From assembly GCF_017301735.1 (NCBI RefSeq), contig NZ_CP071090.1, forward strand, positions 62,001 through 126,000: a DNA stretch of 64,000 bases, written 5' to 3'. This stretch comes from Pyxidicoccus parkwaysis. Its GTDB lineage: Bacteria; Myxococcota; Myxococcia; Myxococcales; Myxococcaceae. The translations under genes were made by a program, and so were the position numbers. The first letter of the stretch is position 1. Every line of letters begins with the position of its first letter. Under the pieces are notes generated by a model that saw only the letters and a program-made list of their open reading frames with translations, was not told where the DNA came from and did no database searches. Positions 45,807 through 54,014 of this stretch are shown piece after piece.

Positions 45807-46394
45807 ATGGCGGACACGGTGAAGCGGTCGGAGCTGGTGGCGCTCGTCGACATGGACGGGACGCTCTGCGACTACCAGGGGGCCATGCTCCGGGATTTGG
45901 AGCGGCTGCGCAGTCCGGGCGAGCCACCGCTCACGGAGCAGTTCGAGGACACGCCGTGGCTGCGGGCGCGGCAGGAGCTCATCCGCGGGCAGCCGGGGTG
46001 GTGGGCGCGGCTGGAGCGGCGGCAGCACGGCTTCGACGTGTTGAATGAGCTGCGCGCGCTGGAGTTCGAACTGCACGTGCTCACCAAGGGCCCGACGAGC
46101 TCCACGAATGCATGGGCGGAGAAGCTCCAGTGGTGTCAGGCGCACGTGCCGGACGCGCGCGTCACCGTCACCATGGACAAGGGGCTCGTCTACGGGAAGG
46201 TGCTGGTGGACGACTGGCCGGAGTACATCCACCGCTGGCTCACGTGGCGGCCGCGAGGGCTCGTCATCGTTCCCGCCCAGCCGTGGAACGAGGGCTTCGA
46301 GCATCCGAATGCGCTGCGCTACGACGGCACCAACCTGGACGAGGTGCGCGCGCGGTTGCGCGCCGTGAAGGATGCCGCGCTCGCGAAGGGCTGA
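45807..46394 (+). CDS. HAD-superfamily 5'(3')-deoxyribonucleotidase-like phosphatase
   Basis: A 195-residue HAD phosphatase of the NT5C type. Motif I is LVDMDGTLCDYQGAML (D15 nucleophile, D17). A small cap follows with FEDTPWLRARQELIRGQPGWWARL, motif II region FELHVLTKGPTSSTNAWAEKLQW and motif III/IV VTVTMDKGLVYGKVLVDDWPEY. It probably dephosphorylates (deoxy)nucleoside monophosphates. It is downstream of the methyltransferase and convergent with the pseudouridine synthase gene, only 24 bases away. Confidence 0.85.
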   Translation: MADTVKRSELVALVDMDGTLCDYQGAMLRDLERLRSPGEPPLTEQFEDTPWLRARQELIRGQPGWWARLERRQHGFDVLNELRALEFELHVLTKGPTSSTNAWAEKLQWCQAHVPDARVTVTMDKGLVYGKVLVDDWPEYIHRWLTWRPRGLVIVPAQPWNEGFEHPNALRYDGTNLDEVRARLRAVKDAALAKG

Positions 46395-46418
46395 CCCGGC
46401 GGAATCAGTGGGGATGTC

Positions 46419-48077
46419 CTAGAAGGGCGCGGGTAGCTCGAAGGAGACTCGCTCGCCCGTGCCTGGGTGCAGGAACGTCAGCGCCTCCGCGTGCAGGAAC
46501 AACCGCTCACCGGGGTGCCCGTAGAGACGGTCTCCGACGATGGGCGCACCAAGGCCGAGTGGATGCGCCGCGTGCACGCGAAGCTGATGCGTCCTGCCGG
46601 TGTGCGGGAAGAAGGCCACGCGCGTGCGCTCACCCCGGCGCTCCAGCACCTGCCACTCCGTCACCGCGCGCTTGCCGTGCACGGGGTCGTGAATCTGCCG
46701 TGGCCGGTCATCGAGGTCCACGCGCATGGGGAAGTCGATGGTGCCGCGCTCGCCCTTCACGAGTCCCTGGACCCAGGCGACATAGCGCTTGTGGACCTCG
46801 CGATGGAGGAACTGGCGTTGGAGCGTCGCATGCGTCCGCGCGTCGAGCGCCGCGACCAACAGCCCCGAAGTGTCCAGGTCGAGCCGGTGGACGAGCAGCG
46901 GGCCCGTCGCATGGGGATACCGCGCGCGCAGTCGCGTGAGCACGGAGTCCGTCAGTGACGCTTCCCGGCCGGGTACGGAGAGCAGGTCGTGCGGCTTGTC
47001 CACCACGACGAGCCATTCGTCCTCGAAGAGGATGGACAGGCCTTCGCTCGTCGGCGCCGGAGGAGCAAAGGCCCGGGGCGGAGCAACGGACAGTCCCTCC
47101 AGCATGAACGGGAGCAGCGGCCCGCACTTGTCGCGGCACGCGGCGTAGAACGCACCGGAGACGCGCCCACCCGAGGGAGGCGGAGCGCCCCACCAGAACT
47201 CCGCGAGCGCGATGGGCTGAAGCCCGAGCCGGTATGCATGTGCGAGGAGCTTCGGCGCGGCGCAGTCCGCCGCACCGGAAGGAGGCTCGCCCGAGGTGAA
47301 CAGCGCGCGAAGGGGACGGTGCTCGCCCCGCGCATTCGGCACGACGTACGTGTCGTGGAGCCGCTTCATGAACGCACGACTGACGATGCGCCGCAGCCGC
47401 TCCAGCGCTCCGAGCCGCCGCTCCAATCGCTTCAGCTTCGACGCGAGCGCGAGCCGTTCTTCCTCCTGCGCCGCATCCAGCCGGCGCACCTCCGCCTTGT
47501 CGCCCCGGCTCTCCTGGTCCAACGCATGGAGGGCCGCGCGCTCCGCCTCCGCGAGCGCTGCCCTGCGCGCATGGCGCTGCTTCCGCCGCTCATCATGCCG
47601 GGCCCGCATCGCCGCGCGTTCCGCCGCATGTCGCGCCTGCTGTGCTTCGCGCGCCACCCGCAGCTCCACCAACTCCGGCGCCGTGCGCAGTTCTTCCGCG
47701 CGCCCATGAAGCGCCTTCACCAACGCTTCGCCCTCGGGCTCCAGCCGCGCGCGCGCCTCCCGCTCGAACAACGGCGGCACGAAGCCGGGCACATCCCACC
47801 GTCCCGCGAGCATGGCGGAGAAGGCCCTCAGGAACCCGAGGCGTCCATCCGGTGCGCGCACCACGAGCACGCCGAACATCTTCCCGCCCTCGCGGCTGTC
47901 GAGCAGCGCCGCCGGAATCCCGGGGGCCACGTGCCCCGCGCGAAGCTCCGCCTGAAGCTGCTCCGCCGCCCGGCGGGCAAGCACCTGAGGGCCCTGCTCG
48001 TCGAACGGGCTCGGGAAGCGGCCCGCGACGTCATGCGGCGCGGGCGGCGCGTCGAACGGTGTGAACCACGTCTCCAC
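46419..48077 (-). CDS. RluA-family RNA pseudouridine synthase with long N-terminal extension
   Basis: A 552-residue enzyme isomerising uridine to pseudouridine in rRNA or tRNA. The C-terminal catalytic domain (from about residue 345) has ILFEDEWLVVVDKPHDLLSVPG, the active-site motif LLVHRLDLDTSGLLV, HKRYVAWVQG and HTGRTHQLRVHAAHPLGLGAPIVGDRLYG. The first 340 residues include an Arg/Ala-rich coiled coil (RHAAERAAMRARHDERRKQRHARRAALAEAERA) and an N-terminal module (KMFGVLVVRAPDGRLGFLRAFSAMLAGRWDVPGFVPP). Similar long RluA relatives occur in other proteobacteria. There is no S4 domain. Confidence 0.92.
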   Translation of the reverse strand: METWFTPFDAPPAPHDVAGRFPSPFDEQGPQVLARRAAEQLQAELRAGHVAPGIPAALLDSREGGKMFGVLVVRAPDGRLGFLRAFSAMLAGRWDVPGFVPPLFEREARARLEPEGEALVKALHGRAEELRTAPELVELRVAREAQQARHAAERAAMRARHDERRKQRHARRAALAEAERAALHALDQESRGDKAEVRRLDAAQEEERLALASKLKRLERRLGALERLRRIVSRAFMKRLHDTYVVPNARGEHRPLRALFTSGEPPSGAADCAAPKLLAHAYRLGLQPIALAEFWWGAPPPSGGRVSGAFYAACRDKCGPLLPFMLEGLSVAPPRAFAPPAPTSEGLSILFEDEWLVVVDKPHDLLSVPGREASLTDSVLTRLRARYPHATGPLLVHRLDLDTSGLLVAALDARTHATLQRQFLHREVHKRYVAWVQGLVKGERGTIDFPMRVDLDDRPRQIHDPVHGKRAVTEWQVLERRGERTRVAFFPHTGRTHQLRVHAAHPLGLGAPIVGDRLYGHPGERLFLHAEALTFLHPGTGERVSFELPAPF

Positions 48078-48233
48078 GGCTCCATCGGTAACACGAAACC
48101 GTGGCGGCGCGCCGGCTCACTCAACGGGCCGCCTCGGAAGACGTCGCAAGCCTTGACGCGGTTGTCGAAGTTGCCCGCACGGCGACATGCACGAAGCGGA
48201 TGCGGCCTACGCACGACGTGCGAGGATGCGCGG

Positions 48234-48863
48234 ATGATGGAAGGACTCGTCGAGGGAGCGGATGGAAGGTTGCGATGCCGTTGGGCGGGAAGCTCGCCGG
48301 ACTACATCGCGTATCACGACACGGAGTGGGGCCGGCCGGTGACGGAGGACCGGCGCCTCTTCGAGAAGCTGTGCCTCGAAGGCTTCCAGTCGGGCCTGAG
48401 CTGGCTCACCATCCTCCGCAAGCGCGAGGCCTTCCGCGAGGCGTTCCTCGGCTTCGACTTCACGCGGCTGGTGCACTTCACCGCGAAGGACGTGGAGCGG
48501 CTCCTGGGCAACGCGGGCATCATCCGCCACCGGGGCAAGATTGAGTCCGTGGTCAACAACGCGCGGCGCGCGTGTGAATTGGTGGAGCAGGAGGGCTCGC
48601 TCGCGGCGTTCCTCTGGCGCTTCGAGCCCTCGGAGGACAGCCGGCCCCGGCACCTCACGTGGCAGGTGCTGCGGAGCATGGCCACCACGCCCGAGTCCAC
48701 CGCGCTGTCGAAGGAACTGCGCCAGCGCGGCTGGAGCTTCGTGGGCCCCACCACGTCCTACGCCTTCATGCAGGCGATGGGCATGGTGAATGACCACGTG
48801 GACGGCTGCGCGCACCGCGCCGAGGCGGAGCGCCTGCGCCAGTCCCTGCGCAGGCCCGGGTAG
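48234..48863 (+). CDS. tag: DNA-3-methyladenine glycosylase I
   Basis: A 209-residue base-excision repair enzyme removing 3-methyladenine. Family motifs: LRCRWAGSSPDYIAYHDTEWGRPVTEDRRLFEKLCLEGFQSGLSWLTILRKREAFREAF, and NAGIIRHRGKIESVVNNARR. The zinc-site residues are present (RCRWA cysteine, then the C-terminal NDHVDGCAHR). Length is slightly over the usual 185-195. GAGG lies ten bases before the ATG. It diverges from the pseudouridine synthase gene. Confidence 0.95.
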   Translation: MMEGLVEGADGRLRCRWAGSSPDYIAYHDTEWGRPVTEDRRLFEKLCLEGFQSGLSWLTILRKREAFREAFLGFDFTRLVHFTAKDVERLLGNAGIIRHRGKIESVVNNARRACELVEQEGSLAAFLWRFEPSEDSRPRHLTWQVLRSMATTPESTALSKELRQRGWSFVGPTTSYAFMQAMGMVNDHVDGCAHRAEAERLRQSLRRPG

Positions 48864-48865
48864 CC

Positions 48866-49002
48866 GCGCTACGCGGACGTCGCCGCCTGCGCGTCGAGCG
48901 TGCCGGAGCGGAGGGCCCGTGCGAGTCTCCGCGCGGGCCTGGGGCACCGCGCGCTACGTGGCCGGCGCCGTCTGCGCGTCGAGCGTGCCGGAGCGGAGGG
49001 CC
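48866..49002. repeat. Direct repeat duplicating the 3' end of the 7TM-chemoreceptor gene
   Basis: A 52-bp segment at 48951-49002, covering the last codons and stop of the chemoreceptor gene, recurs at 48866-48917 with a few changes (shared core GCGCGTCGAGCGTGCCGGAG). The period is 85 bp, so the extra copy, including its own stop-like CTA, lies entirely downstream of the gene. Confidence 0.88.
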
Positions 49003-51137
49003 TCCTGGCCGAGGCCGGACAGGCGCTCGGCCACGGACTGCACGGAGCGGGTGACGGTGCGCGTCTCCTCCACCACCTTCAGCGTGCGCTGCATCTGCCC
49101 GGACAGCTCCTGGATGGCCTGGGCAATCTGGGCGGTGCCCGCGTCCTGCTGGGCCACGGCGGCGGTAATCTGGCGCACGCTGGAGCTGGTGTCTCCGATG
49201 ATGGAGGCCAGCTTCTGGAGCTGCGCGCCCGAGGTGCGCACCGCGTCCACGCTGCCGCGCACGCGCTGCTCGCCCTGCTCGCTGACCTTCGCCGCCTCGC
49301 GCATGCTGGCGCCCACGCCGTCGAGCACTTCGCGGATGCGCTCCGTCGCCTTGATGGACTGGTCCGCGAGGCTGCGCATCTCCCGCGCCACCACGCCGAA
49401 GCCCTTGCCGCTATCGCCGCTTCGGACTGCTTCAATCGCCGCGTTGATGGCCAGCATGTTGGACTGGTCCGCCAGCGCCTTCACCGCGTCCACGATGCCG
49501 GTGACCTCACGCGTGCGCGCGTCCACCGCGAGGATGTGGCGGGCCATCTCCGAGACCTCGGTGCGGATGGCGGCGAGGTCCGTGAGCGTGCGCTCCAGCG
49601 CGGCGCCGCCGTCGCGGCCCACCTGCTCGGCGGCCTCGGCGGAGGCGGCGAGGACGCGGGCCTTGTCAGCCGTCACGTGGGAGCTCTGCCGGATTTCCTC
49701 CACCGTCGCCTCGAGCTGCTGGAGCGCCGTGGCCTGGCGGCTGATGCCGGCCGTCTGCTCCTCGGCCGTGGCGCGGAGCTGGTGCGACACCGCGGCCAGC
49801 TCTCCTGCGCCGCTGCCCATGCTGTCGGCGAGCTGGCGCACTTCCTTGCGGCGCGCCTCGAGCTGGCGCGTGTGCATTGCGAGCGCGGTGACCACCAGTG
49901 ACGAGCGGCGCCCGACGATGCCCACCAGCGACAGCGTGAGCACGAGGAAGCCCCAGTGGATGAAGCTGGCGCCCGTGTCCATCAGGCCGAACATGGGCAG
50001 GATGCTGAGGATGAAGAAGCAGATGAGGATGCCCAGGCCACCCGCGAAGATGCGGGCATCCACGTTGCCCTTCCATGCCTCCACGGCCACGACGCCGAAG
50101 CAGACGAGCATGCCGGGCTGCGAGTACATGATGAACGGCGTCAGGACCTGCACGGCCACAGCCAGGTCGACGACGACGAGCACGGAGAGGACCACGGCGA
50201 TGACGGAGGCCACCATCGCGAACCGACGGAACCAGCGCAGCCGGCCCTCGCCCACCATGTCCGAGACGAACCACGCGAGGCCGGGGAGGATGCCGTAGGC
50301 GCCCAGCAGGATGAGTTGCGTCCCGAGCGTGGGTGCGTCCCAGAGCGAGGTGTACAGGCCGCTCGCCCCGAGCATGAGCAGGCCCGAGCCCGCCGAGAAG
50401 ACGGTGAGGCCCACGAGCAGCCGCCACTGGCGCCGCACCGCGGCGGCGCCCAGGGACACTAAGGCGATGGCGAGCAGCACCACGCCCATGACGAAGGGCG
50501 CCAGGCCCGTGCTCGTCGCGGTAGCCAGCAATTCGTGGCGCGAGCCCACCTGCACGTCGCGCGTCACGCCGACGGTGGGGCCGCTGCTCTGGATGCGCAG
50601 CAGCACGCGCTGGCCCTTCAGCGACGGGGGCAGCGCCACGAGGTGCCAGGACATGTTGTCCATGCGCTCATGGCCGGCGGGGTTCAGCTTCCCGCTCGCG
50701 TAGAGGCGATGGCCGCCGCCGTAGACCTCGAAGGCGGTGGCGACGTTGCCGAGGTAGAGAGCGGGCTCCAGCCACGGCCCGTTGGGGATGGGGATGCTCA
50801 GCCAGAGCATCGTCTGCTTACCGCGTCCCGGAGGCTCCTGGTACGCGGCCACGGGCATCCAGCCATCCTCGGTGCCGGACAGCTTTGCCCAGGTCGGCGC
50901 TCCGTCGAGGTCGAGCGGGGAGTCACCCCAGCGGTAGCGCCAGCCGTCGAGCACGGACGCCGTCGCCTGTGTCGCCGACGCGTGGGCCACGGGCGCGAGC
51001 AGCAGCGCGAGGAGCAGCGCGGTGCCGAGGGCCGCGAGCCGCGAGGTCCGGGAGGGGAGGGGAGATTCCGTGGGTACGAAGGAGAAGAAGGCTCGGAAGA
51101 GACCCATGTACCGGGAATGCTCAGGCGCCTGAGACAT
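48954..51137 (-). CDS. Chemoreceptor with extracellular beta domain and about seven transmembrane helices
   Basis: A 727-residue receptor. After a signal-like helix (LGTALLLALLLAPVAHA) comes a 150-residue extracytoplasmic beta-sandwich (WRYRWGDSPLDLDGAP, WLSIPIPNGPWLEPALYLGN, LLRIQSSGPTVGV). A 7TMR-DISM-like membrane region follows (FVMGVVLLAIALVSLGAAAV, GLTVFSAGSGLLMLGASGLY, LILLGAYGILPGLAWFV and four more helices). The end is a methyl-accepting signalling domain with tip [38 protein letters not shown]. No HAMP is evident. 7TMR-DISM proteins sense carbohydrate-like ligands through the outer domain. An alternative start is the Met at 51107. Confidence 0.88.
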   Translation of the reverse strand: MSQAPEHSRYMGLFRAFFSFVPTESPLPSRTSRLAALGTALLLALLLAPVAHASATQATASVLDGWRYRWGDSPLDLDGAPTWAKLSGTEDGWMPVAAYQEPPGRGKQTMLWLSIPIPNGPWLEPALYLGNVATAFEVYGGGHRLYASGKLNPAGHERMDNMSWHLVALPPSLKGQRVLLRIQSSGPTVGVTRDVQVGSRHELLATATSTGLAPFVMGVVLLAIALVSLGAAAVRRQWRLLVGLTVFSAGSGLLMLGASGLYTSLWDAPTLGTQLILLGAYGILPGLAWFVSDMVGEGRLRWFRRFAMVASVIAVVLSVLVVVDLAVAVQVLTPFIMYSQPGMLVCFGVVAVEAWKGNVDARIFAGGLGILICFFILSILPMFGLMDTGASFIHWGFLVLTLSLVGIVGRRSSLVVTALAMHTRQLEARRKEVRQLADSMGSGAGELAAVSHQLRATAEEQTAGISRQATALQQLEATVEEIRQSSHVTADKARVLAASAEAAEQVGRDGGAALERTLTDLAAIRTEVSEMARHILAVDARTREVTGIVDAVKALADQSNMLAINAAIEAVRSGDSGKGFGVVAREMRSLADQSIKATERIREVLDGVGASMREAAKVSEQGEQRVRGSVDAVRTSGAQLQKLASIIGDTSSSVRQITAAVAQQDAGTAQIAQAIQELSGQMQRTLKVVEETRTVTRSVQSVAERLSGLGQEALRSGTLDAQTAPAT

Positions 51138-51339
51138 GGATGTAAATAGGGTCTGTATCGCCCCGCCCGGCTGCTGGCCCTATGTACGCGGCTTTCATTT
51201 ATTTCCACGTTTCATGTCTGTAATTGCGCAGCCCGGCTGTCCGCCCAGCGTGCTCAGACGCGCTGCGGCGTGGGGGCGTGGAAGCGGGGCGGGAGGGCTG
51301 TCCAAGGTCCCTCGGGGAGCGAGGGGGCGAGAGGCGCGC

Positions 51340-51729
51340 TCACTTCGACTTCGCGGCGCGTTGGAAGGCCTCGCGGGAGCGTTGAATCTCGGGCCGGTGC
51401 TGTTGCGCCCAGATTGCGAGCGCGGTGACGGGTTCGAGCAGGGTTCGTCCGAGCCGCGTGAGCTCGTAGTCCACGCGCGGAGGAATCGTCGGGAAGACGG
51501 TTCGTTTCACGAGCCCGTCCCGCTCGAGGCCTCGGAGCGTGAGGGTCAGCATGCGCTGGGAGATTCCGTCGATGGCGCGCTTGAGGTCGCTGAAGCGCAT
51601 CGTGCCCGCGCCGAGGTTGACGATGACCAGCACGCTCCACTTGTCCCCGACGAGGCTCAGGATTTCACGCGTCGCGACGCAGTCGTCGTCGTAGCTCCTG
51701 GTCATCTTGCCGTTACCTGGTGACTTCAA
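51340..51729 (-). CDS. HxlR-family winged-helix transcriptional regulator
   Basis: A 129-residue repressor/sensor: DDDCVATREILSLVGDKWSVLVIVNL is the family signature (a conserved Cys that in several members senses electrophiles or oxidants), followed by MRFSDLKRAIDGISQRMLTLTLRGLERDGLVKR. I choose the TTG start at 51729 because AAGGAGG is four bases upstream; an ATG at 51705 has only a weak AGGT. It is divergent from doxX, with a palindrome between, the typical arrangement of an HxlR regulator and its target. Confidence 0.93.
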   Translation of the reverse strand: MKSPGNGKMTRSYDDDCVATREILSLVGDKWSVLVIVNLGAGTMRFSDLKRAIDGISQRMLTLTLRGLERDGLVKRTVFPTIPPRVDYELTRLGRTLLEPVTALAIWAQQHRPEIQRSREAFQRAAKSK

Positions 51730-51772
51730 TGTGCCTCCTTCACGGCGTCCGCTCGGTATGCAAGGTAGCCAA

Positions 51773-51789
51773 GGTCACTTTTCGTGACC
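51773..51789. promoter_or_regulatory. Putative HxlR operator
   Basis: GGTCAC-TTTTC-GTGACC, a perfect 6-bp inverted repeat with a 5-base centre, lies between the divergent HxlR and DoxX genes, 22 bases before the doxX ATG. Symmetry and position fit a dimeric winged-helix repressor. Confidence 0.55.
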
Positions 51790-51810
51790 AGGCACACAAG
51801 GGTAACCGAC

Positions 51811-52254
51811 ATGACCACGAGAAATGCCATGGCTGCTCCGCTCGGAGACAGCGCGAGGCCGTCCAACGCTCTTCGCGTCGGTCTGTGGGTCGTTCAGGCG
51901 CTCCTGGGAGTCCTCTTCGCAGGCACGGGGCTCTGGAAGCTCATGACTCCAGTCGCGCAGCTCGCCGCGATGATTCCGTGGGCAGGACAGGTTCCCGCGG
52001 CGTTCCTGTATGCGACGGCGGTGGTCGATTTGTGCGGTGGGATTGGCGTCGTCCTGCCCGCGCTCACGCGTATCAAACCCGGGCTGACCGTGCTTGCCGC
52101 GCTGGGCTGCGCGGCGCTCCAGATTTCTGCAATTGTGTTTCATGTTTCGCGTGGCGAGGCTGCGAATACTCCCTTCAACTTCCTGCTCGTCGGGCTCTCG
52201 CTCTTCGTCTTCTGGGGGCGGCGGTACCGGGCGCCCATCCAGCCTCGGTCATGA
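51811..52254 (+). CDS. DoxX-family membrane protein
   Basis: A 147-residue four-helix membrane protein (LWVVQALLGVLFAGTGLWKLM, AAFLYATAVVDLCGGIGVVLPAL, GLTVLAALGCAALQISAIVF, FNFLLVGLSLFVFWGRRY). DoxX proteins are linked to thiol/quinone redox stress. The start at 51811 follows AAGGGTAA. Control by the adjacent HxlR regulator is inferred from the divergent layout and operator. Its last six bases overlap the 3' end of the convergent rRNA methyltransferase gene. Confidence 0.85.
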   Translation: MTTRNAMAAPLGDSARPSNALRVGLWVVQALLGVLFAGTGLWKLMTPVAQLAAMIPWAGQVPAAFLYATAVVDLCGGIGVVLPALTRIKPGLTVLAALGCAALQISAIVFHVSRGEAANTPFNFLLVGLSLFVFWGRRYRAPIQPRS

Positions 52255-53403
52255 CGGCTTGGATGATGTCGTGAGCAGCAGGCGGCAGCGCAGACCGCCG
52301 TTGCGCACGGGGAGGCTCTGCGCTTCGGGTAGGTTCAACGTCTTCACCAGCGTGTTGTCGTCGGGGAGAATCACTGCCGCACGCCAGCCCGCGAAGCCGT
52401 GCCGCAGCGTGTGGCCCAGCGCTTTGTACAGTTCGGGCAGGTCCTCCGCTTCGCCCACGCGCTTGCCGTACGGCGGATTCGCCACCACCAGCCCGGGCCC
52501 ACCCACGGGCGCCGTCAGCGTGCGCACGTCGTGGCGCTCCAGCGCGAGCGTCACTCCCGCCCGTCGTGCATTGCGCCGCGCCGTGCCCAGTGAGCCCGCG
52601 TTGATGTCGAAGCCGTGAAGTGTCGCGCGTGGCGTGGGCAGGGCCTCCGCCTCCGCGCGCGCCTTGAGCCGGGCCCAGGTCTCCGCGTCGAAGGAGGGGA
52701 AGGACTCGAAGGCGAAGTGACGCATCAGCCCCGGCGCGCGGCGCATGGACATCCACGCACCTTCCACCAGGAACGTGCCCGAGCCGCACATCGGGTCCAC
52801 CAGCGGCTCCGTGCCGTCATATCCCGCGAGCCTCAGGATGCCCGCCGCGAGCGTCTCGCGCAGGGGCGCTCGACTTACCTCCTGCCGGTAGCCGCGCCGG
52901 TGTAGCGGCTCGCCGCTGGTGTCCACGCTCACGGTGAAGACGTCACCCTCCACGCGCACCAGCAACGTCAGGCCTTCGCCGCCGCCCTCTTCGTCGAGCG
53001 CCCCTGCCTGTTCCAGCGAGGGCAGGCCCCACGCATACGCAGCCGCGGAGAACACCACGTCCGTCCCCGGCACCGGCGAGCGGTGCATGCTCACAGAAAG
53101 CTTCGGCGGCGTGCGCCCATCCCAGACGCGTGACAAGTCCAGCGCGCCGAGCCGGTCGGCGAGCGTGTCGGAATCTCCCGCGCGGAACGAGCCCAGGCGC
53201 AACAGCACACGGCTCGCGGTGCGCAGGCGCAGGTTGGCTTCCTGATGCAGGCCCGCCGGCCCCGTCAGCTCAACGCCGCCTTCCACCCGGCGCGGGCTCC
53301 AGCCGAGCGCGGACGCTTCGGCTTCCAGCGCGGGCTCCAGGCCGGGCAGGGTGGACACGTAGACCAGTTCGTCGTTTCGCAGGCTCGTCACGGGCAGGCC
53401 CAT
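52249..53403 (-). CDS. THUMP-domain rRNA/tRNA methyltransferase, RlmL-like
   Basis: A 384-residue SAM-dependent RNA N2-guanine methyltransferase. The N-terminal ferredoxin-like/THUMP region (VSTLPGLEPALEAEASALG, ANLRLRTASRVLLRLGSFRA) is followed by the catalytic domain with PLRETLAAGILRLAGYDGTEPLVDPMCGSGTFLVEGA (motif I), LHGFDINAGSLGTARRNARRAGV and the NPPYG motif in LVVANPPYGKRVG. It equals the N-terminal half of E. coli RlmKL; the RlmK half is absent, as in many bacteria. It is convergent with doxX, overlapping by six bases. Confidence 0.92.
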   Translation of the reverse strand: MGLPVTSLRNDELVYVSTLPGLEPALEAEASALGWSPRRVEGGVELTGPAGLHQEANLRLRTASRVLLRLGSFRAGDSDTLADRLGALDLSRVWDGRTPPKLSVSMHRSPVPGTDVVFSAAAYAWGLPSLEQAGALDEEGGGEGLTLLVRVEGDVFTVSVDTSGEPLHRRGYRQEVSRAPLRETLAAGILRLAGYDGTEPLVDPMCGSGTFLVEGAWMSMRRAPGLMRHFAFESFPSFDAETWARLKARAEAEALPTPRATLHGFDINAGSLGTARRNARRAGVTLALERHDVRTLTAPVGGPGLVVANPPYGKRVGEAEDLPELYKALGHTLRHGFAGWRAAVILPDDNTLVKTLNLPEAQSLPVRNGGLRCRLLLTTSSKPS

Positions 53404-53509
53404 TGTCCGCGCATCAGGGCTGGCCGCAATGGCTCATGTCGGGAGTGGCTGCGCGGCAACACGACACCCTGACATCGCTCCAGGCTTTTGCCACGCATCC
53501 AGCCCAGGC

Positions 53510-54004
53510 TCACCGGAACCCATCTACGACATAGACGCCGGCGGTCGAGAACTCGAGGAGGGCGATTCCCGGCTGCGACCCGGGCAGCTTCCGCAGCTGG
53601 CCTTTCGACAGCCTTGCCACCGCGCAGAGGGGCACCTTGTCGCCGTCCAACGGATGGGCCTCGTAGTAGCGGATGACGACGTGCGGCCCCTCCGTCCAGA
53701 CGCGTCCGTAGAGCCGTGTACCGGTCCCGAGAGTGCCGAGCTCGCCATACAGGATGCTCTCGATAGGTCCCTCGTATAGTCGAAGGGGACGGGCGTCGTC
53801 CTGGTTCGCATCGAGCTCGACCTCGGCGGAATCGCCCACGCGCACTCGTAGGTAGCGCATCCCGTTGAGCGCCTCTTCCGGGCACTTCTCTGGACCTGGC
53901 GTTCCATCGGACCGGAGGGACACCTTCCCAGGGCCCGAGGCACAGCCAGCGGAGGTCGCGAGCAGGACCACGAAGCAAAGGTGGAGGATTCCCGGGACCT
54001 TCAT
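53510..54004 (-). CDS. Lipoprotein partner of the DUF2381 cassette (intact copy)
   Basis: A 164-residue lipoprotein with signal LCFVVLLATSAGC and a standard lipobox. The mature region (LRSDGTPGPEKCPEEALNGM, VGDSAEVELDANQ, YEGPIESIL, RLYGRVW, VVIRYYEAHPLDGDKVPLCAVARLS, GVYVVDGFR) is homologous end to end with the lipoprotein at 27718-28209. It starts 10 bases after the DUF2381 stop. The conserved pair suggests the two proteins work together at the cell envelope; no biochemical role is known to me. Confidence 0.88.
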   Translation of the reverse strand: MKVPGILHLCFVVLLATSAGCASGPGKVSLRSDGTPGPEKCPEEALNGMRYLRVRVGDSAEVELDANQDDARPLRLYEGPIESILYGELGTLGTGTRLYGRVWTEGPHVVIRYYEAHPLDGDKVPLCAVARLSKGQLRKLPGSQPGIALLEFSTAGVYVVDGFR

Positions 54005-54014
54005 GCCTCCGGTC

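Noticed and set aside
51121..51132. Perfect palindrome TCAGGCGCCTGA near the chemoreceptor start
   Set aside because: It lies within the first codons of the gene and is short; without a second copy or known regulator an operator call is not justified.
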